DNA of 64,000 nt from Rhizobium album. GTDB lineage: Bacteria > Pseudomonadota > Alphaproteobacteria > Rhizobiales > Rhizobiaceae. The notes under the pieces were generated by a model. That model was not told the DNA's origin, ran no database searches, and was given only the letters and a program-made list of their open reading frames with translations. How positions within the stretch are numbered: position 1 is the first letter of the stretch; each line of letters opens with the position of its first letter. The DNA is taken from contig NZ_QFBC01000020.1 of assembly GCF_003122325.1 (NCBI RefSeq), positions 62,001-126,000 on the forward strand. The letters run 5' to 3'. This document shows positions 47,750 through 56,345 of this stretch, piece by piece. Both the position numbers and the translations under genes were made by a program.

Positions 47750-48939
47750 CAGCGGTCCACCTCCCCGAACACGATGTCGAGCGAGCCGAGCACGGCGGAA
47801 ACGTCCGCCAGCTGGTGGCCCCGGCACAGGAAGTCCATCGCCTGCAGATGCGCGTAGCCCGGGGCACGGATCTTGCAGCGATAGGGCTTGTTGGTGCCGT
47901 CGGAGACGAGATAGACGCCGAATTCGCCCTTCGGCGCTTCGACGGCGGCATAAACCTCGCCTTCCGGCACGTGATATCCTTCGGTGTAGAGCTTGAAATG
48001 GTGGATCAAGGCTTCCATGGAACGCTTCATCTGGCCACGCTTCGGCGGAACCACCTTGCCGTCCAGCGACGACACCGGTCCGACCTTGGCATCGCTCATC
48101 AGGCGATTGACGCACTGACGCATGATCTTCACCGATTCGCGCATCTCGATCATGCGGATCAGGTAACGGTCATAACAGTCACCGTTCTTGCCGATCGGAA
48201 TATCGAATTCGAGGTCGGAATAACATTCGTAGGGCTGAGAACGACGCAGGTCCCAGGCGGCGCCCGAGCCGCGCACCATGACGCCCGAGAAGCCCCAGGC
48301 CCAGCAATCCTCCAGCGACACGACGCCGATATCGACATTGCGCTGCTTGAAGATGCGGTTGCCGGTCAGAAGGTCGTCGATATCGTCGAGCGTCTTGAGG
48401 AACGGATCGCACCACTTGCCGATATCCTCGACGAGCGCTTCCGGCAGATCCTGGTGAACGCCGCCCGGACGAACGTAAGCGGCGTGCATGCGCGAACCCG
48501 AGGCGCGCTCATAAAACACCATCAGCTTTTCGCGCTCTTCGAAACCCCAGAGCGGCGGCGTCAGCGCGCCCACGTCCATGGCCTGGGTCGTGACGTTGAG
48601 CAGATGCGACAGGATACGGCCGATTTCCGAATACAGCACGCGGATCAGCTGGCCGCGAATCGGGATCTCGATGCCGAGCAGCTTTTCGACCGCGAGCGAA
48701 TAGGCATGCTCCTGGTTCATCGGCGCCACGTAGTCGAGGCGGTCGAAATAGGGCAGAGCCTGCAGGTAGGTCTTGGTCTCGATCAGCTTTTCGGTGCCGC
48801 GATGCAAGAGGCCGATATGTGGATCGACCCGCTCGACGATTTCGCCGTCCAGCTCCAGCACGAGACGAAGAACGCCGTGCGCCGCCGGATGCTGCGGTCC
48901 GAAATTGATGTTGAAATTGCGGACGTTATGTTCAGTCAT
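47749..48939 (-). CDS. nuoD: NADH-quinone oxidoreductase subunit D
   Basis: A 396-residue 49-kDa-type subunit lining the quinone site; [12 protein letters not shown] at the N-terminus and [15 protein letters not shown] are typical. The ATG at 48939 (MTEHNVRNF) fits the usual start; an ATG at 48945 would add two residues. Upstream, instead of nuoC, comes the S23-family insert. Confidence 0.96.
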   Translation of the reverse strand: MTEHNVRNFNINFGPQHPAAHGVLRLVLELDGEIVERVDPHIGLLHRGTEKLIETKTYLQALPYFDRLDYVAPMNQEHAYSLAVEKLLGIEIPIRGQLIRVLYSEIGRILSHLLNVTTQAMDVGALTPPLWGFEEREKLMVFYERASGSRMHAAYVRPGGVHQDLPEALVEDIGKWCDPFLKTLDDIDDLLTGNRIFKQRNVDIGVVSLEDCWAWGFSGVMVRGSGAAWDLRRSQPYECYSDLEFDIPIGKNGDCYDRYLIRMIEMRESVKIMRQCVNRLMSDAKVGPVSSLDGKVVPPKRGQMKRSMEALIHHFKLYTEGYHVPEGEVYAAVEAPKGEFGVYLVSDGTNKPYRCKIRAPGYAHLQAMDFLCRGHQLADVSAVLGSLDIVFGEVDR

Positions 48940-48966
48940 GGCCACGCTCGCGTGTTGAGTGAGTGG

Positions 48967-48987
48967 TGAATAGTGAGCAGTGAGTAG
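48967..48987 (+). repeat. Inverted repeat, left copy, flanking the S23 gene
   Basis: This 21-bp element contains AGTGAGCAGTGAGTAG and matches the complement of 49397-49417 at 20 of 21 positions. It lies in the gap before nuoD and points into the S23 gene. Confidence 0.85.
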
Positions 48988-49003
48988 TTCTCATCCAGAT
49001 CGC

Positions 49004-49387
49004 CTATTCATCACGTTTCTTCTGCTGGACCTTACGAATAAACGCGCCCAGCATCTTCCCATTCTCTTCGCACTTCGCCAGCAACTCGGCCGCCAATTGC
49101 GGCTGCAACAGCCCGACGCGTTCACTGACAATCAAATGCGTTTCCAATTCCTTCAGCGAACCCTGAGCAATTTTAAGAAATTGAGCGAAGGATCCTCGAT
49201 TCTCCCGTCCATAGCCTTCGGCAATGTTTGCCGCCACGGATGTTGCGGATCGTCTAATCTGACTGGTCAATCCATAAAGCTCTTCCTTGGGGAAGGGCCT
49301 TGTCGCCTCATAACAAGCAACAGAAATATCGATAGCGAACTGCCAGACTTTCAAATCCCGGTAAGAATTGATTCTCCCTTCGTTCAC
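49004..49387 (-). CDS. Four-helix-bundle protein, S23/IVP family
   Basis: A 127-residue protein of the family first found inside intervening sequences of 23S rRNA genes (Pfam 23S_rRNA_IVP). The signature is complete: YRDLKVWQFAIDI, YGLTSQIRRSATSVAANIAEGYGR, FAQFLKIAQGSLKELETHLI. The start is a GTG at 49387. It is not in an rRNA gene here but between nuoC and nuoD on the coding strand, inside a 21-bp inverted repeat. Function unknown; RNA binding has been proposed for the family from its basic face. Confidence 0.9.
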   Translation of the reverse strand: MNEGRINSYRDLKVWQFAIDISVACYEATRPFPKEELYGLTSQIRRSATSVAANIAEGYGRENRGSFAQFLKIAQGSLKELETHLIVSERVGLLQPQLAAELLAKCEENGKMLGAFIRKVQQKKRDE

Positions 49388-49396
49388 TTCATCTCT

Positions 49397-49417
49397 CTAC
49401 TCACTGCTCACTAATCA
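49397..49417 (-). repeat. Inverted repeat, right copy, includes nuoC stop codon
   Basis: This is the partner of 48967-48987. Read on the minus strand its first three bases are the TGA stop of nuoC, so the element begins exactly at the end of that gene. Confidence 0.85.
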
Positions 49418-50017
49418 CTGTTTGGCCTTCTCGTCACCCGGGAGAACGTAATCCGTTCCTTCCCAAGGACTGAGAAAATCGAAGTTGCGGAATTCCTGCT
49501 TCAACTCGACTGGCTCGTAAACCACACGCTTGGCCGCGTCGTCGTAGCGCACTTCCACGAAACCGGTGGTCGGGAAGTCCTTGCGCAGCGGATGACCTTC
49601 GAAACCGTAGTCGGTGAGGATTCGGCGAAGATCGGGATGGCCGGTAAACAGGATGCCGTACATGTCCCACGCTTCACGCTCGAACCAGTCGGCGCCCGGA
49701 TAGACGGCGGTCGCGGACGGCACGGCCTCTTCCTCGGCCGTCGCGACCTTGACGCGGATGCGCAGGTTCTGGCGGGGAGACAGGAGATGATAGACGACAT
49801 CGAAACGCTGTTCACGCTTCGGCCAATCGACGCCGCAGATATCGATGAGATTGACGAAGCCGCACTGCACGTCGTCACGCAGGAAGGTCAAGAGCGGCAG
49901 AATGTTTTCCGCAGTCGTCGTCAGCGCCAGCTCGCCGTAGCGGATCTCCGATGCGGCAATCAGGGCACCACGCGTTTCCGCGAGGTGGGATGCAAGCTCG
50001 TTCAGGGCTTCACTCAT
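49415..50017 (-). CDS. nuoC: NADH-quinone oxidoreductase subunit C
   Basis: A 200-residue 30-kDa-type subunit. The family signature ERE-x-WDM-x-GI ([12 protein letters not shown]) and [23 protein letters not shown] are present. It is a separate gene, not the nuoCD fusion of E. coli. Its stop codon coincides with the edge of the inverted repeat around the S23 insert. Confidence 0.95.
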   Translation of the reverse strand: MSEALNELASHLAETRGALIAASEIRYGELALTTTAENILPLLTFLRDDVQCGFVNLIDICGVDWPKREQRFDVVYHLLSPRQNLRIRVKVATAEEEAVPSATAVYPGADWFEREAWDMYGILFTGHPDLRRILTDYGFEGHPLRKDFPTTGFVEVRYDDAAKRVVYEPVELKQEFRNFDFLSPWEGTDYVLPGDEKAKQ

Positions 50018-50034
50018 TTGCTCGATCCCCTACC

Positions 50035-50616
50035 TTACCGCTCGATCGTGCCGGTGCGGCGGATCTTCTTCTGCAGCAGCAGGACGCCGTAGAGAAGCGC
50101 CTCTGCCGTGGGGGGACAGCCCGGCACATAGACGTCAATCGGCACGACGCGATCACAACCGCGCACCACCGAATAGGAATAATGATAATAACCGCCGCCG
50201 TTGGCGCACGACCCCATCGAGATGACGTAACGCGGCTCGGGCATCTGGTCGTAGACCTTGCGCAGCGCCGGCGCCATCTTGTTGGTCAACGTGCCGGCAA
50301 CGATCATGACGTCCGACTGGCGCGGCGAGGCGCGCGGCGCGAAACCGAAACGCTCGACGTCGTAACGCGGCATCGAAAGCTGCATCATCTCGACCGCGCA
50401 GCAGGCGAGACCGAAGGTCATCCACATCAGCGAACCGGTGCGGGCCCAGGTGATGAGCTCGTCGGTCGAGGTGACCAGAAAACCCTTGTCGGCGAGTTCG
50501 TTGTTGATCTCGCCGAAGAATGCATCATTGGCGCCGATGGGCTTGCCGGTGCCGGGATCGATGATCCCCTTCGGCTGCGGCGCGACCAACGTGCTTCCGC
50601 CTTGAGCTACGCCCAT
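50035..50616 (-). CDS. nuoB: NADH-quinone oxidoreductase subunit B
   Basis: A 193-residue subunit carrying cluster N2: tandem cysteines in [10 protein letters not shown], then [10 protein letters not shown] and [12 protein letters not shown]. The ATG at 50616 has GGGAG seven bases upstream. It overlaps the end of nuoA by 10 bp. Confidence 0.95.
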   Translation of the reverse strand: MGVAQGGSTLVAPQPKGIIDPGTGKPIGANDAFFGEINNELADKGFLVTSTDELITWARTGSLMWMTFGLACCAVEMMQLSMPRYDVERFGFAPRASPRQSDVMIVAGTLTNKMAPALRKVYDQMPEPRYVISMGSCANGGGYYHYSYSVVRGCDRVVPIDVYVPGCPPTAEALLYGVLLLQKKIRRTGTIER

Positions 50617-50972
50617 TCGAGTGCTCCCTTTTTCCATTCATAGATAAAGCCGATGGTCAGCACGAAAAGGAACACCATCATCGACCAGAAGCCGAACCAG
50701 CCGATATCGCCGAAAGACACGGCCCACGGAAACAGGAAGGCGACTTCGAGGTCGAAGATGATGAAAAGGATCGACACCAGATAGAAGCGGATATCGAATT
50801 TCATACGGGCATCGTCGAATGCATTGAAGCCGCATTCATAGGCTGAGAGCTTTTCCGAATCGGGCGCCTTGTAGGCGACAGCGAAAGGCGCGATCAAAAG
50901 AGCGAGACCGATCACCAGGGCGATGCCGATGAAGATCGCGATCGGAAGATAGGAACTGAGAAGTTCGGTCAT
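50607..50972 (-). CDS. nuoA: NADH-quinone oxidoreductase subunit A
   Basis: A 121-residue, three-helix subunit; [18 protein letters not shown] and [12 protein letters not shown] are typical. [10 protein letters not shown] at 50972 is used; ATG codons at 50975 and 50981 are close alternatives. It is the first gene of the nuo operon, so the promoter must lie in 50973-51400. Confidence 0.95.
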   Translation of the reverse strand: MTELLSSYLPIAIFIGIALVIGLALLIAPFAVAYKAPDSEKLSAYECGFNAFDDARMKFDIRFYLVSILFIIFDLEVAFLFPWAVSFGDIGWFGFWSMMVFLFVLTIGFIYEWKKGALEWA

Positions 50973-51407
50973 CATTTCCATCCATGCTTGTCTTCCGGTA
51001 TCGGGCGATACCCAGGGCCACAGGCCGACAAGCCGAAAAGAGCGTTGCAACAAGCCGTGGTTAGCGCAGGCCGTGTCTTCATGCAAGACTTGGACCAGCA
51101 TTTCAACCATGCCTGCCAAGAGTTTATCAAGCCAAGGAAAAAATGTCGCGGCAAATCAATGCAGGGCAGCCATGCATGGATAAAACCACAATTTCTTAAG
51201 GCATTGATGAAGGCATGCACGCCGAGAAAAAATTCCACCGCGCAACACACCCTCCCCGCATCAAAAGACGGATAGAAGGAGAATCAGCCCGCAGTAAAAA
51301 TCGCCTGCCGCCGACTCGCCAAAAGCGAAACGCACATTTCGACCGCGCCAAGGCATCGGCACAATTCATTGACTGCCATTACGATGGAAAACTTCAACGC
51401 GAAGAAA
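50973..51407. other. Leader and promoter region of the nuo operon, no gene seen
   Basis: These 435 bp lie between nuoA and the first tRNA-Asp. The upstream extension of the nuoA frame has no ribosome site and is not taken as coding. A CCATGCATGG palindrome is near 51170, and AT-rich patches around 51180-51230 may contain the promoter; I cannot fix it. Confidence 0.5.
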
Positions 51408-51484
51408 TGGCGCGAGTGACGGGGCTCGAACCCGCGACCTCCGGCGTGACAGGCCGGCACTCTAACCGACTGAGCTACACCCGC
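51408..51484 (-). tRNA. tRNA-Asp(GTC), copy 1
   Basis: A 77-base gene including an encoded CCA. The acceptor GCGGGTG pairs with CACTCGC, the anticodon loop reads CTGTCAC (anticodon GTC), and the T-loop is TTCGAGC. It is identical to the copy at 51548-51624. Confidence 0.97.
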
Positions 51485-51547
51485 GCATCCGGCTGCAATT
51501 GCAACCTCTTCTTCACTCCGCAAAGACTTGCGGCATCGTCTTGAAAC

Positions 51548-51624
51548 TGGCGCGAGTGACGGGGCTCGAACCCGCGACCTCCGGCGTGACAGGCCGGCAC
51601 TCTAACCGACTGAGCTACACCCGC
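51548..51624 (-). tRNA. tRNA-Asp(GTC), copy 2
   Basis: Identical in all 77 bases to copy 1, 63 bp away in tandem. The two are probably processed from one precursor starting to the right of 51624. Confidence 0.97.
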
Positions 51625-52049
51625 ACTTCGTTTCAAACCGCACAACCAATGTCTGGCTGCCGGCGCCGAACCGGACTTGCCGTTTCGATGAGCGGCTAAC
51701 TACGGGGTTCGGCTTTGGGTGTCAAGCGGCTTTGAATACAAATCCATGACAGACGGAAATTTCGTTCCCGGACCCTGCAGCCACACTTTGCAAGGCATGG
51801 CTCTACGCCGGTCCGAAGCCTGAAAGCGATACGCGGCGAGATTATCCACAGCCTGCGTTCGGCCCGGTGACGCGCTATATGCCCTTCAAAGAAATCGGAC
51901 ATGGACGCCGTTGTCAGCAGCATTCTCCCCAGCTGCGAGAATTGCGGCACAGAAAAAATTCAAAAAAAATCAAAATCGCTCTTGCGGTTTTTCTCGGCTC
52001 CGCCTAAATCACGCCCACCGTAGCGACGGACATGATCCGAACCGCAGAC
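51625..52049. other. Intergenic region between tRNA-Asp and tRNA-Val, no gene seen
   Basis: 425 bp holding the divergent promoters of the tRNA genes. An 84-codon minus-strand frame (51696-51950) has no ribosome site and an unlikely composition. A perfect DnaA-box word, TTATCCACA, is at 51842-51850, and a short AT-rich tract precedes tRNA-Val. Confidence 0.5.
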
Positions 52050-52125
52050 GGGCGATTAGCTCAGTTGGTAGAGCGCCTCGTTTACACCGAGGATGTCGGG
52101 AGTTCGAGTCTCTCATCGCCCACCA
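52050..52125 (+). tRNA. tRNA-Val(TAC)
   Basis: A 76-base gene with encoded CCA. The acceptor GGGCGAT pairs with ATCGCCC, the anticodon loop is TTTACAC (anticodon TAC), and the T-loop is TTCGAGT. An accessory patch of small genes begins 80 bp downstream. Confidence 0.97.
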
Positions 52126-52207
52126 TTTCTCCCAGATCGAATTTGCAAATATCCTTGGATCTTCCTGCGTAAGCTCCGCATTAGCAGTTTATCTCACCGG
52201 ACGGACA

Positions 52208-52855
52208 TCACGACCAACGTTCGCAAAAAGCATTGATGTCGCTCGACTGGAAGTCGGCGAGCCGCTCCATGATCGTCTCGAACGGCCAATTCCACCAGGA
52301 CATGGCGGAAAGTTTTTCGGCGATGGTACGCGAAAAACGCTCGCGAATGAACTTTGCCGGCACACCGCCAACGATTGTGTACGGCGCGACATCCCTGGAG
52401 ACGACTGCACCCGCCGCGAGAACGGCACCGTCCCCAACCGTGACGCCAGGCAATACGATCACCCCATGCCCTATCCAGACGTCGTTGCCGATGATGGCAC
52501 GGTCCGTCTTGCGTCGATCGAAAAAGGCATGATCGCGGACGGCATCCGACGAGTAATATTCCGGGCAATAGGTAAAGCGATGCATCGACGGGCGGTCCAT
52601 CGGGTGGTTGGGCGCGCCTATTCTTACCTCTGCCGCGATGGCACAGAATTTTCCGATCACCGCATCGCTGACCATGCAGCGCTGTCCCAGATAGGAAAAA
52701 TCGCCGAGTTCGACCGACTGAAGCGCCGTATCCTCCAGGATCTCGCAGCATTGCCCGATGGTAGTATCCCGTAACGCCACCGACGGATGGACAACGGTTT
52801 CAGCGATCTTGGGACGATTGGGCTGCGAGGTCAGGGGCAATGTCGGTCTCCACAT
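52208..52855 (-). CDS. Hexapeptide-repeat acetyltransferase, phosphonate-associated (phn_thr-fam) type
   Basis: A 215-residue left-handed beta-helix protein: hexapeptide repeats around [28 protein letters not shown] and [32 protein letters not shown], the catalytic His in APNHPMDR, and a C-terminal WWNWP segment. The order matches the transferase family that sits in phosphonate (phn) operons, though none of those genes is close. The acyl acceptor is unknown. The ATG at 52855 has GGGAGG unusually close, so the start is not certain. It converges on tRNA-Val. Confidence 0.8.
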   Translation of the reverse strand: MWRPTLPLTSQPNRPKIAETVVHPSVALRDTTIGQCCEILEDTALQSVELGDFSYLGQRCMVSDAVIGKFCAIAAEVRIGAPNHPMDRPSMHRFTYCPEYYSSDAVRDHAFFDRRKTDRAIIGNDVWIGHGVIVLPGVTVGDGAVLAAGAVVSRDVAPYTIVGGVPAKFIRERFSRTIAEKLSAMSWWNWPFETIMERLADFQSSDINAFCERWS

Positions 52856-52963
52856 TTCCTCCCGCCTATCCGGCTTCGATGAAAGATGTGTGACGCTGTT
52901 GTCCGGGCAGATGCGCAGGCAAGTGGAACGTGGCCGGAGGCCTGGATTCGCTTTACCGCGGCT

Positions 52964-53005
52964 AAAAACAGAAAAGACCGCGGACACCCTCGTCGCCCGC
53001 GGTCT
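52964..53005 (-). terminator. Intrinsic terminator, minus strand
   Basis: AGACCGCGG (52975-52983) and CCGCGGTCT (52997-53005) form a 9-bp stem. On the minus strand it is followed by TTTTCTGTTTTT. It probably ends the transcript of the gene at 53136-53438. Confidence 0.7.
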
Positions 53006-53135
53006 GTATCGCCCCCGCCGCCGGGTTCGATGGGCACGTTATGCCCAATCTTGCGCCGCACGGCAATTACGAGAACTCACCCCTCACAATAAGCTAGCCT
53101 GTTCTGGGACAGGCGTTTCCGGCCGGGCGAAATGC

Positions 53136-53438
53136 CTATAGCGACGGCAAAGCCATCTGCTCCGTCGGGGCGCAGGCAGCCTCGAATTCCTTGATCGTTT
53201 CGGCATCGTTGTCGGCCGGCAACACGGCATCGGCACCGACGACGTCGGTCTGGGCGTCATCGTCATTGGGGAATGCATAGGATTCGATGAAGAAAGCGAT
53301 CCTGCCTTTCCAGACATGGCGGCCCTCAATCGGCCGGCAGACCGTGGCCTGCTCGAAATCATCCTGGAGTTGCTCCACCGATGGTGCGATCTGCGGCATC
53401 GGTGACATTGCAAGCGCGACCATAAAGGCAGCCATCAT
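53136..53438 (-). CDS. Hypothetical exported protein
   Basis: A 100-residue protein beginning MMAAFMVALAMSPMP, a short signal-like hydrophobic start, then an acidic domain (EQLQDDFEQATVCR, AFPNDDDAQTD). Two cysteines could pair. Not recognised. AGGA lies about 9 bases before the ATG pair at 53435/53438. Isolated, with a terminator about 130 bp downstream. Confidence 0.5.
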   Translation of the reverse strand: MMAAFMVALAMSPMPQIAPSVEQLQDDFEQATVCRPIEGRHVWKGRIAFFIESYAFPNDDDAQTDVVGADAVLPADNDAETIKEFEAACAPTEQMALPSL

Positions 53439-53612
53439 GGCTTCGTTCCTCGAATCAATCCTCGCAGATGCAATAGCATGTCCTCATATTGACGACGAAA
53501 CGAGAAGGCGTGAACCAGCCACGATCGACGCGGAGCGGTGCAGTGATGCAACGGTGCCGGCGAGGTTTTCAGGCTTGCCCGGATATGGGCAGGCAGCCCC
53601 CTGTCTTCGCGC

Positions 53613-53933
53613 TCAGTGCCGCGCTTCGGACGATGCCTGGCTGGACGCGCTGTAAGGGGCGTCCTTGAAACCTTCCACGGCCTGCTGGCCCTTTTGCGTC
53701 AGCGACGCGACGGCTTCGCGGGCATTCTTCTTGCTTAATTCCACGAGGCCGCGACGCACGAGGGCAGATATTGTCCGGCGGTGCACGCAGGGGATCGGCG
53801 TCGGCCGCTGTCCCCAGAACTCCGGATGGCTCTTCGCATCGCGCAGATGTGCCCAGTAACCGGAAAACTGAACCAGTTCCCCCCTCGCCAAGATTTCCAG
53901 CGCTTCGATTTGCGCCTGCGACAGCGACGTCAT
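53613..53933 (-). CDS. Hypothetical winged-helix-like protein
   Basis: A 106-residue protein. HRRTISALVRRGLVELSKKN followed by REAVASLTQKGQQAVEGF looks like recognition helix and wing of a MarR/PadR-type winged helix, so DNA binding is possible. GGGAG precedes the ATG at 53933 with good spacing. No named family recognised. The C-terminal tail is Ser/Ala-rich. Confidence 0.6.
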   Translation of the reverse strand: MTSLSQAQIEALEILARGELVQFSGYWAHLRDAKSHPEFWGQRPTPIPCVHRRTISALVRRGLVELSKKNAREAVASLTQKGQQAVEGFKDAPYSASSQASSEARH

Positions 53934-54066
53934 GTTGCTCTCCCTTTTCGCGTAGAGCTAGAGTCGCGAACGGTTTCGTCAACCGTTCCGCACCATATCG
54001 TTCAATGCTGGCAAAAGCGGGAACAGAAATGCCGGATTGCGGTTACGTTGGCGATGAGGAGCAAAC

Positions 54067-54312
54067 ATGGCAAGATATTATTTCGACATTCACAATGGCT
54101 CGGGCCCGGTCACCGACAGCGAAGGATTGGAAGTAGAATCCGGGGCGCGGGTCGAAAGCGAGGTGGCCCGTATCCTGACAGATATCGCACGCGACGAATT
54201 CGTCGCCGTCGCCGATGGCGAAGTGGCGGTCGAGGTGAGAAACGAAGCCGGCACGGTGGTTTTTTGCGGCTCCCTCACCTTTCATGCAAAGTGGACAGGC
54301 ATGGGCCAATAG
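54067..54312 (+). CDS. DUF6894 family small protein
   Basis: An 81-residue protein: MARYYFDIHNG, then a helix with EVARILTDIARDEF and a final VAVEVRNEAGTVVF strand pair. This is the pattern of the DUF6894 family, common and multi-copy in rhizobia, function unknown. GAGGAG lies 7 bases before the ATG. Confidence 0.75.
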   Translation: MARYYFDIHNGSGPVTDSEGLEVESGARVESEVARILTDIARDEFVAVADGEVAVEVRNEAGTVVFCGSLTFHAKWTGMGQ

Positions 54313-54450
54313 ACATGCCCCTGGGGAGACCAACGCCGCCTGTGCGCCGCACAGGGGCGTGCGTTGGCTGGGGCGCTACAGAACACGCAGCCCACCGGAA
54401 CGGCAGGAAGCGGCCTATCTCGGCCGTCTTTCGTCAAGCCGTCGAAAAGG

Positions 54451-54639
54451 TCAGCGATAACGCGGCCTGCGCACGATATTCATCAGCAATTCCATCGCCG
54501 TGGCATACTCGCCGAACAAGATCCGCAAACGCTTCTCGTTTTCGAGATCGAGATTGTATTGTTGGCAAAAGTCCCGGATCGGCCAGACGTGGCGCAGCGT
54601 GGTGACGTCGATGACATTGGGATCGATGTTATACGACAT
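54451..54639 (-). CDS. Hypothetical 62-aa protein
   Basis: A short soluble protein (MSYNIDPNVIDVTTLRHVW, then CQQYNLDLENEKRLRILFGEYATAMELLMNI and a basic RRPRYR end). GGGAGGA precedes the ATG at 54639 with good spacing, and the second half is a regular amphipathic helix. Family unknown. It lies downstream of the diguanylate cyclase on the same strand, 103 bp away. Confidence 0.65.
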   Translation of the reverse strand: MSYNIDPNVIDVTTLRHVWPIRDFCQQYNLDLENEKRLRILFGEYATAMELLMNIVRRPRYR

Positions 54640-54742
54640 GGTTTCCTCCCTGATCCATCGCATGGAACCAGCCAGGAGGGAAATAGTTCCCTCTCTGACA
54701 AAGATTCCTTGATCAGGTGTTTCGGAGCGGCGTGCGGCCCGG

Positions 54743-56074
54743 TCATTCCATCTGGGCGGCGGCGATCGCCACCCGGTTCCGGCCGGTGTTCTTCGCCTCG
54801 TAGAGAGCCCTGTCGGCGCGCGAAATGGTGAGATCGACCGCATGCTCGGAAGACAGGCGCATCGCCACGCCGAGACTCACGGTCACGGCAAGCGCGACGC
54901 CGCCGACCTCGAAAGGTGTGGCATAGATGGTGCGACGAATGCGTTCCGCCATCTCCACGACCGTCTTCGCATCGTCGTAACGCAGCAGTACGGCGAACTC
55001 TTCGCCGCCGACGCGGGCGAAAAGATCGTCGCGGCCAATCACGCTGCGGCAACGACGGGTGAACTCCTCGAGCACCAGGTCACCGGTCCCATGGCCGAAA
55101 GCGTCGTTGATCTGCTTGAAATGGTCGATATCGAGCATCAGGATGGCGTGAGGCGCATTGGCCTGCGCGGCGTCAAAGCGCTTTTCCGCCTCCTGGAAGA
55201 AGCGGCGCCGGGTCATGGCGCCCGTCAGCGAGTCGGTATCCGCCAGACGCTGGAGTTCCCGCGCATAGGCGCGTTCGCTTGTGACGTCGAGGAAGAGGTT
55301 GATGTTGAAGTTGCCGATCGTGCGGTGGCGGAACTGGATCGTCCGTGTCGAGCCGTCCTTGGCGGTCACCTCCAGGTCGAACGGCGTCATTTCGCGGTTC
55401 TCCGCCCGGGCGGCTGCAATCGAGCTTTCCCACTTCTCCCGGGCAAAGCGGCGGTAGTGGGGATCGGGATAAGCCAGCCTCCACCAATCCTCCGGCGTCG
55501 GCAAATCGCTTTGCTCATACCCGAACAGTTCGACGCATTGCGCATTGGAAAACTGGATCTCGTCGTCGAGATTGCCGATCTCGAAACCGAAGGGAAGCCA
55601 GTTGAGCAGCGAGATCAGGTTTTCCTGCCAGCTTGCCAATGCCACCGTACCACCGACGGGTGCATCGCTGATGGTAAAGAGCCGCAACGCCTCGCCTTCG
55701 ACGACGACGGTCGTCAGCCGCATCAGCAGGGACCGCTGCTCGGCCTTGACGACCGCATTCAGGATGAAGGGTTCGCCAGGCGTCCCGACGGGGGCGTTGC
55801 TCCAGATGTGATCCGTGAACTGGGCGCACTCCTCGCCGAGCAGGTCGGCCATCGGCCGGTTCGCCAGAGCCTCGACTGGCAGCCCGAAAAAAGACGCCGC
55901 GCTCTGGTTGCCGAAACGCACCGTTCGTTCGTAACGGTCGACGACGAGAACCGGGGCGCCGATGCAATTGGTCCAGAAATCGAGTGTTTCACGCGTCTGG
56001 CCGAAGCTATCCGCCTCGTCCGCCGGCCGCATCCTGATATCGGACCGACGTCCGGCATTGTTCGAATGGCTCAT
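54743..56074 (-). CDS. PAS-domain diguanylate cyclase
   Basis: A 443-residue protein. Two PAS-like domains (about 35-130 with APVLVVDRYERTVRFGNQSA, and about 150-265 with FGYEQSDLPTPEDWWRLAYPD) precede a GGDEF domain. GGEEF is at residues 356-360, so it should make c-di-GMP. The inhibitory RxxD site is missing (GRDD stands there), so feedback control is probably lost, unlike PleD in this window. No membrane segments. The ATG at 56074 is used; a TTG 22 codons upstream is open but less likely. Confidence 0.88.
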   Translation of the reverse strand: MSHSNNAGRRSDIRMRPADEADSFGQTRETLDFWTNCIGAPVLVVDRYERTVRFGNQSAASFFGLPVEALANRPMADLLGEECAQFTDHIWSNAPVGTPGEPFILNAVVKAEQRSLLMRLTTVVVEGEALRLFTISDAPVGGTVALASWQENLISLLNWLPFGFEIGNLDDEIQFSNAQCVELFGYEQSDLPTPEDWWRLAYPDPHYRRFAREKWESSIAAARAENREMTPFDLEVTAKDGSTRTIQFRHRTIGNFNINLFLDVTSERAYARELQRLADTDSLTGAMTRRRFFQEAEKRFDAAQANAPHAILMLDIDHFKQINDAFGHGTGDLVLEEFTRRCRSVIGRDDLFARVGGEEFAVLLRYDDAKTVVEMAERIRRTIYATPFEVGGVALAVTVSLGVAMRLSSEHAVDLTISRADRALYEAKNTGRNRVAIAAAQME

Positions 56075-56345
56075 CCCAAAATCATCCCGATGCCCAGGAG
56101 CGGACAATTCAAGCGAGACATGGTCATTCGTCCCCGGCAACCAGGCGGAACACCTCCCGTTTACCGTTTGTTTTGCGCCCTTGGCCCAACTCGACTTTTC
56201 GAGAATAAACGATGGTTCTCACCAAACAGTATATTCATTCCATCGCATTGTCATGCGCTTGCCGCTCGGGCGGGAAATACCGAGAACCCGGACGCACGGG
56301 CGGCGCATCGCCGGGTTGGACAAGGGAAAAAACTGCAGGCCGCCG

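Noticed and set aside
51696-51950. An 84-codon minus-strand frame between the tRNA genes
   Set aside because: No ribosome site, Arg/Cys-rich without pattern, and it overlaps the expected tRNA promoter region.
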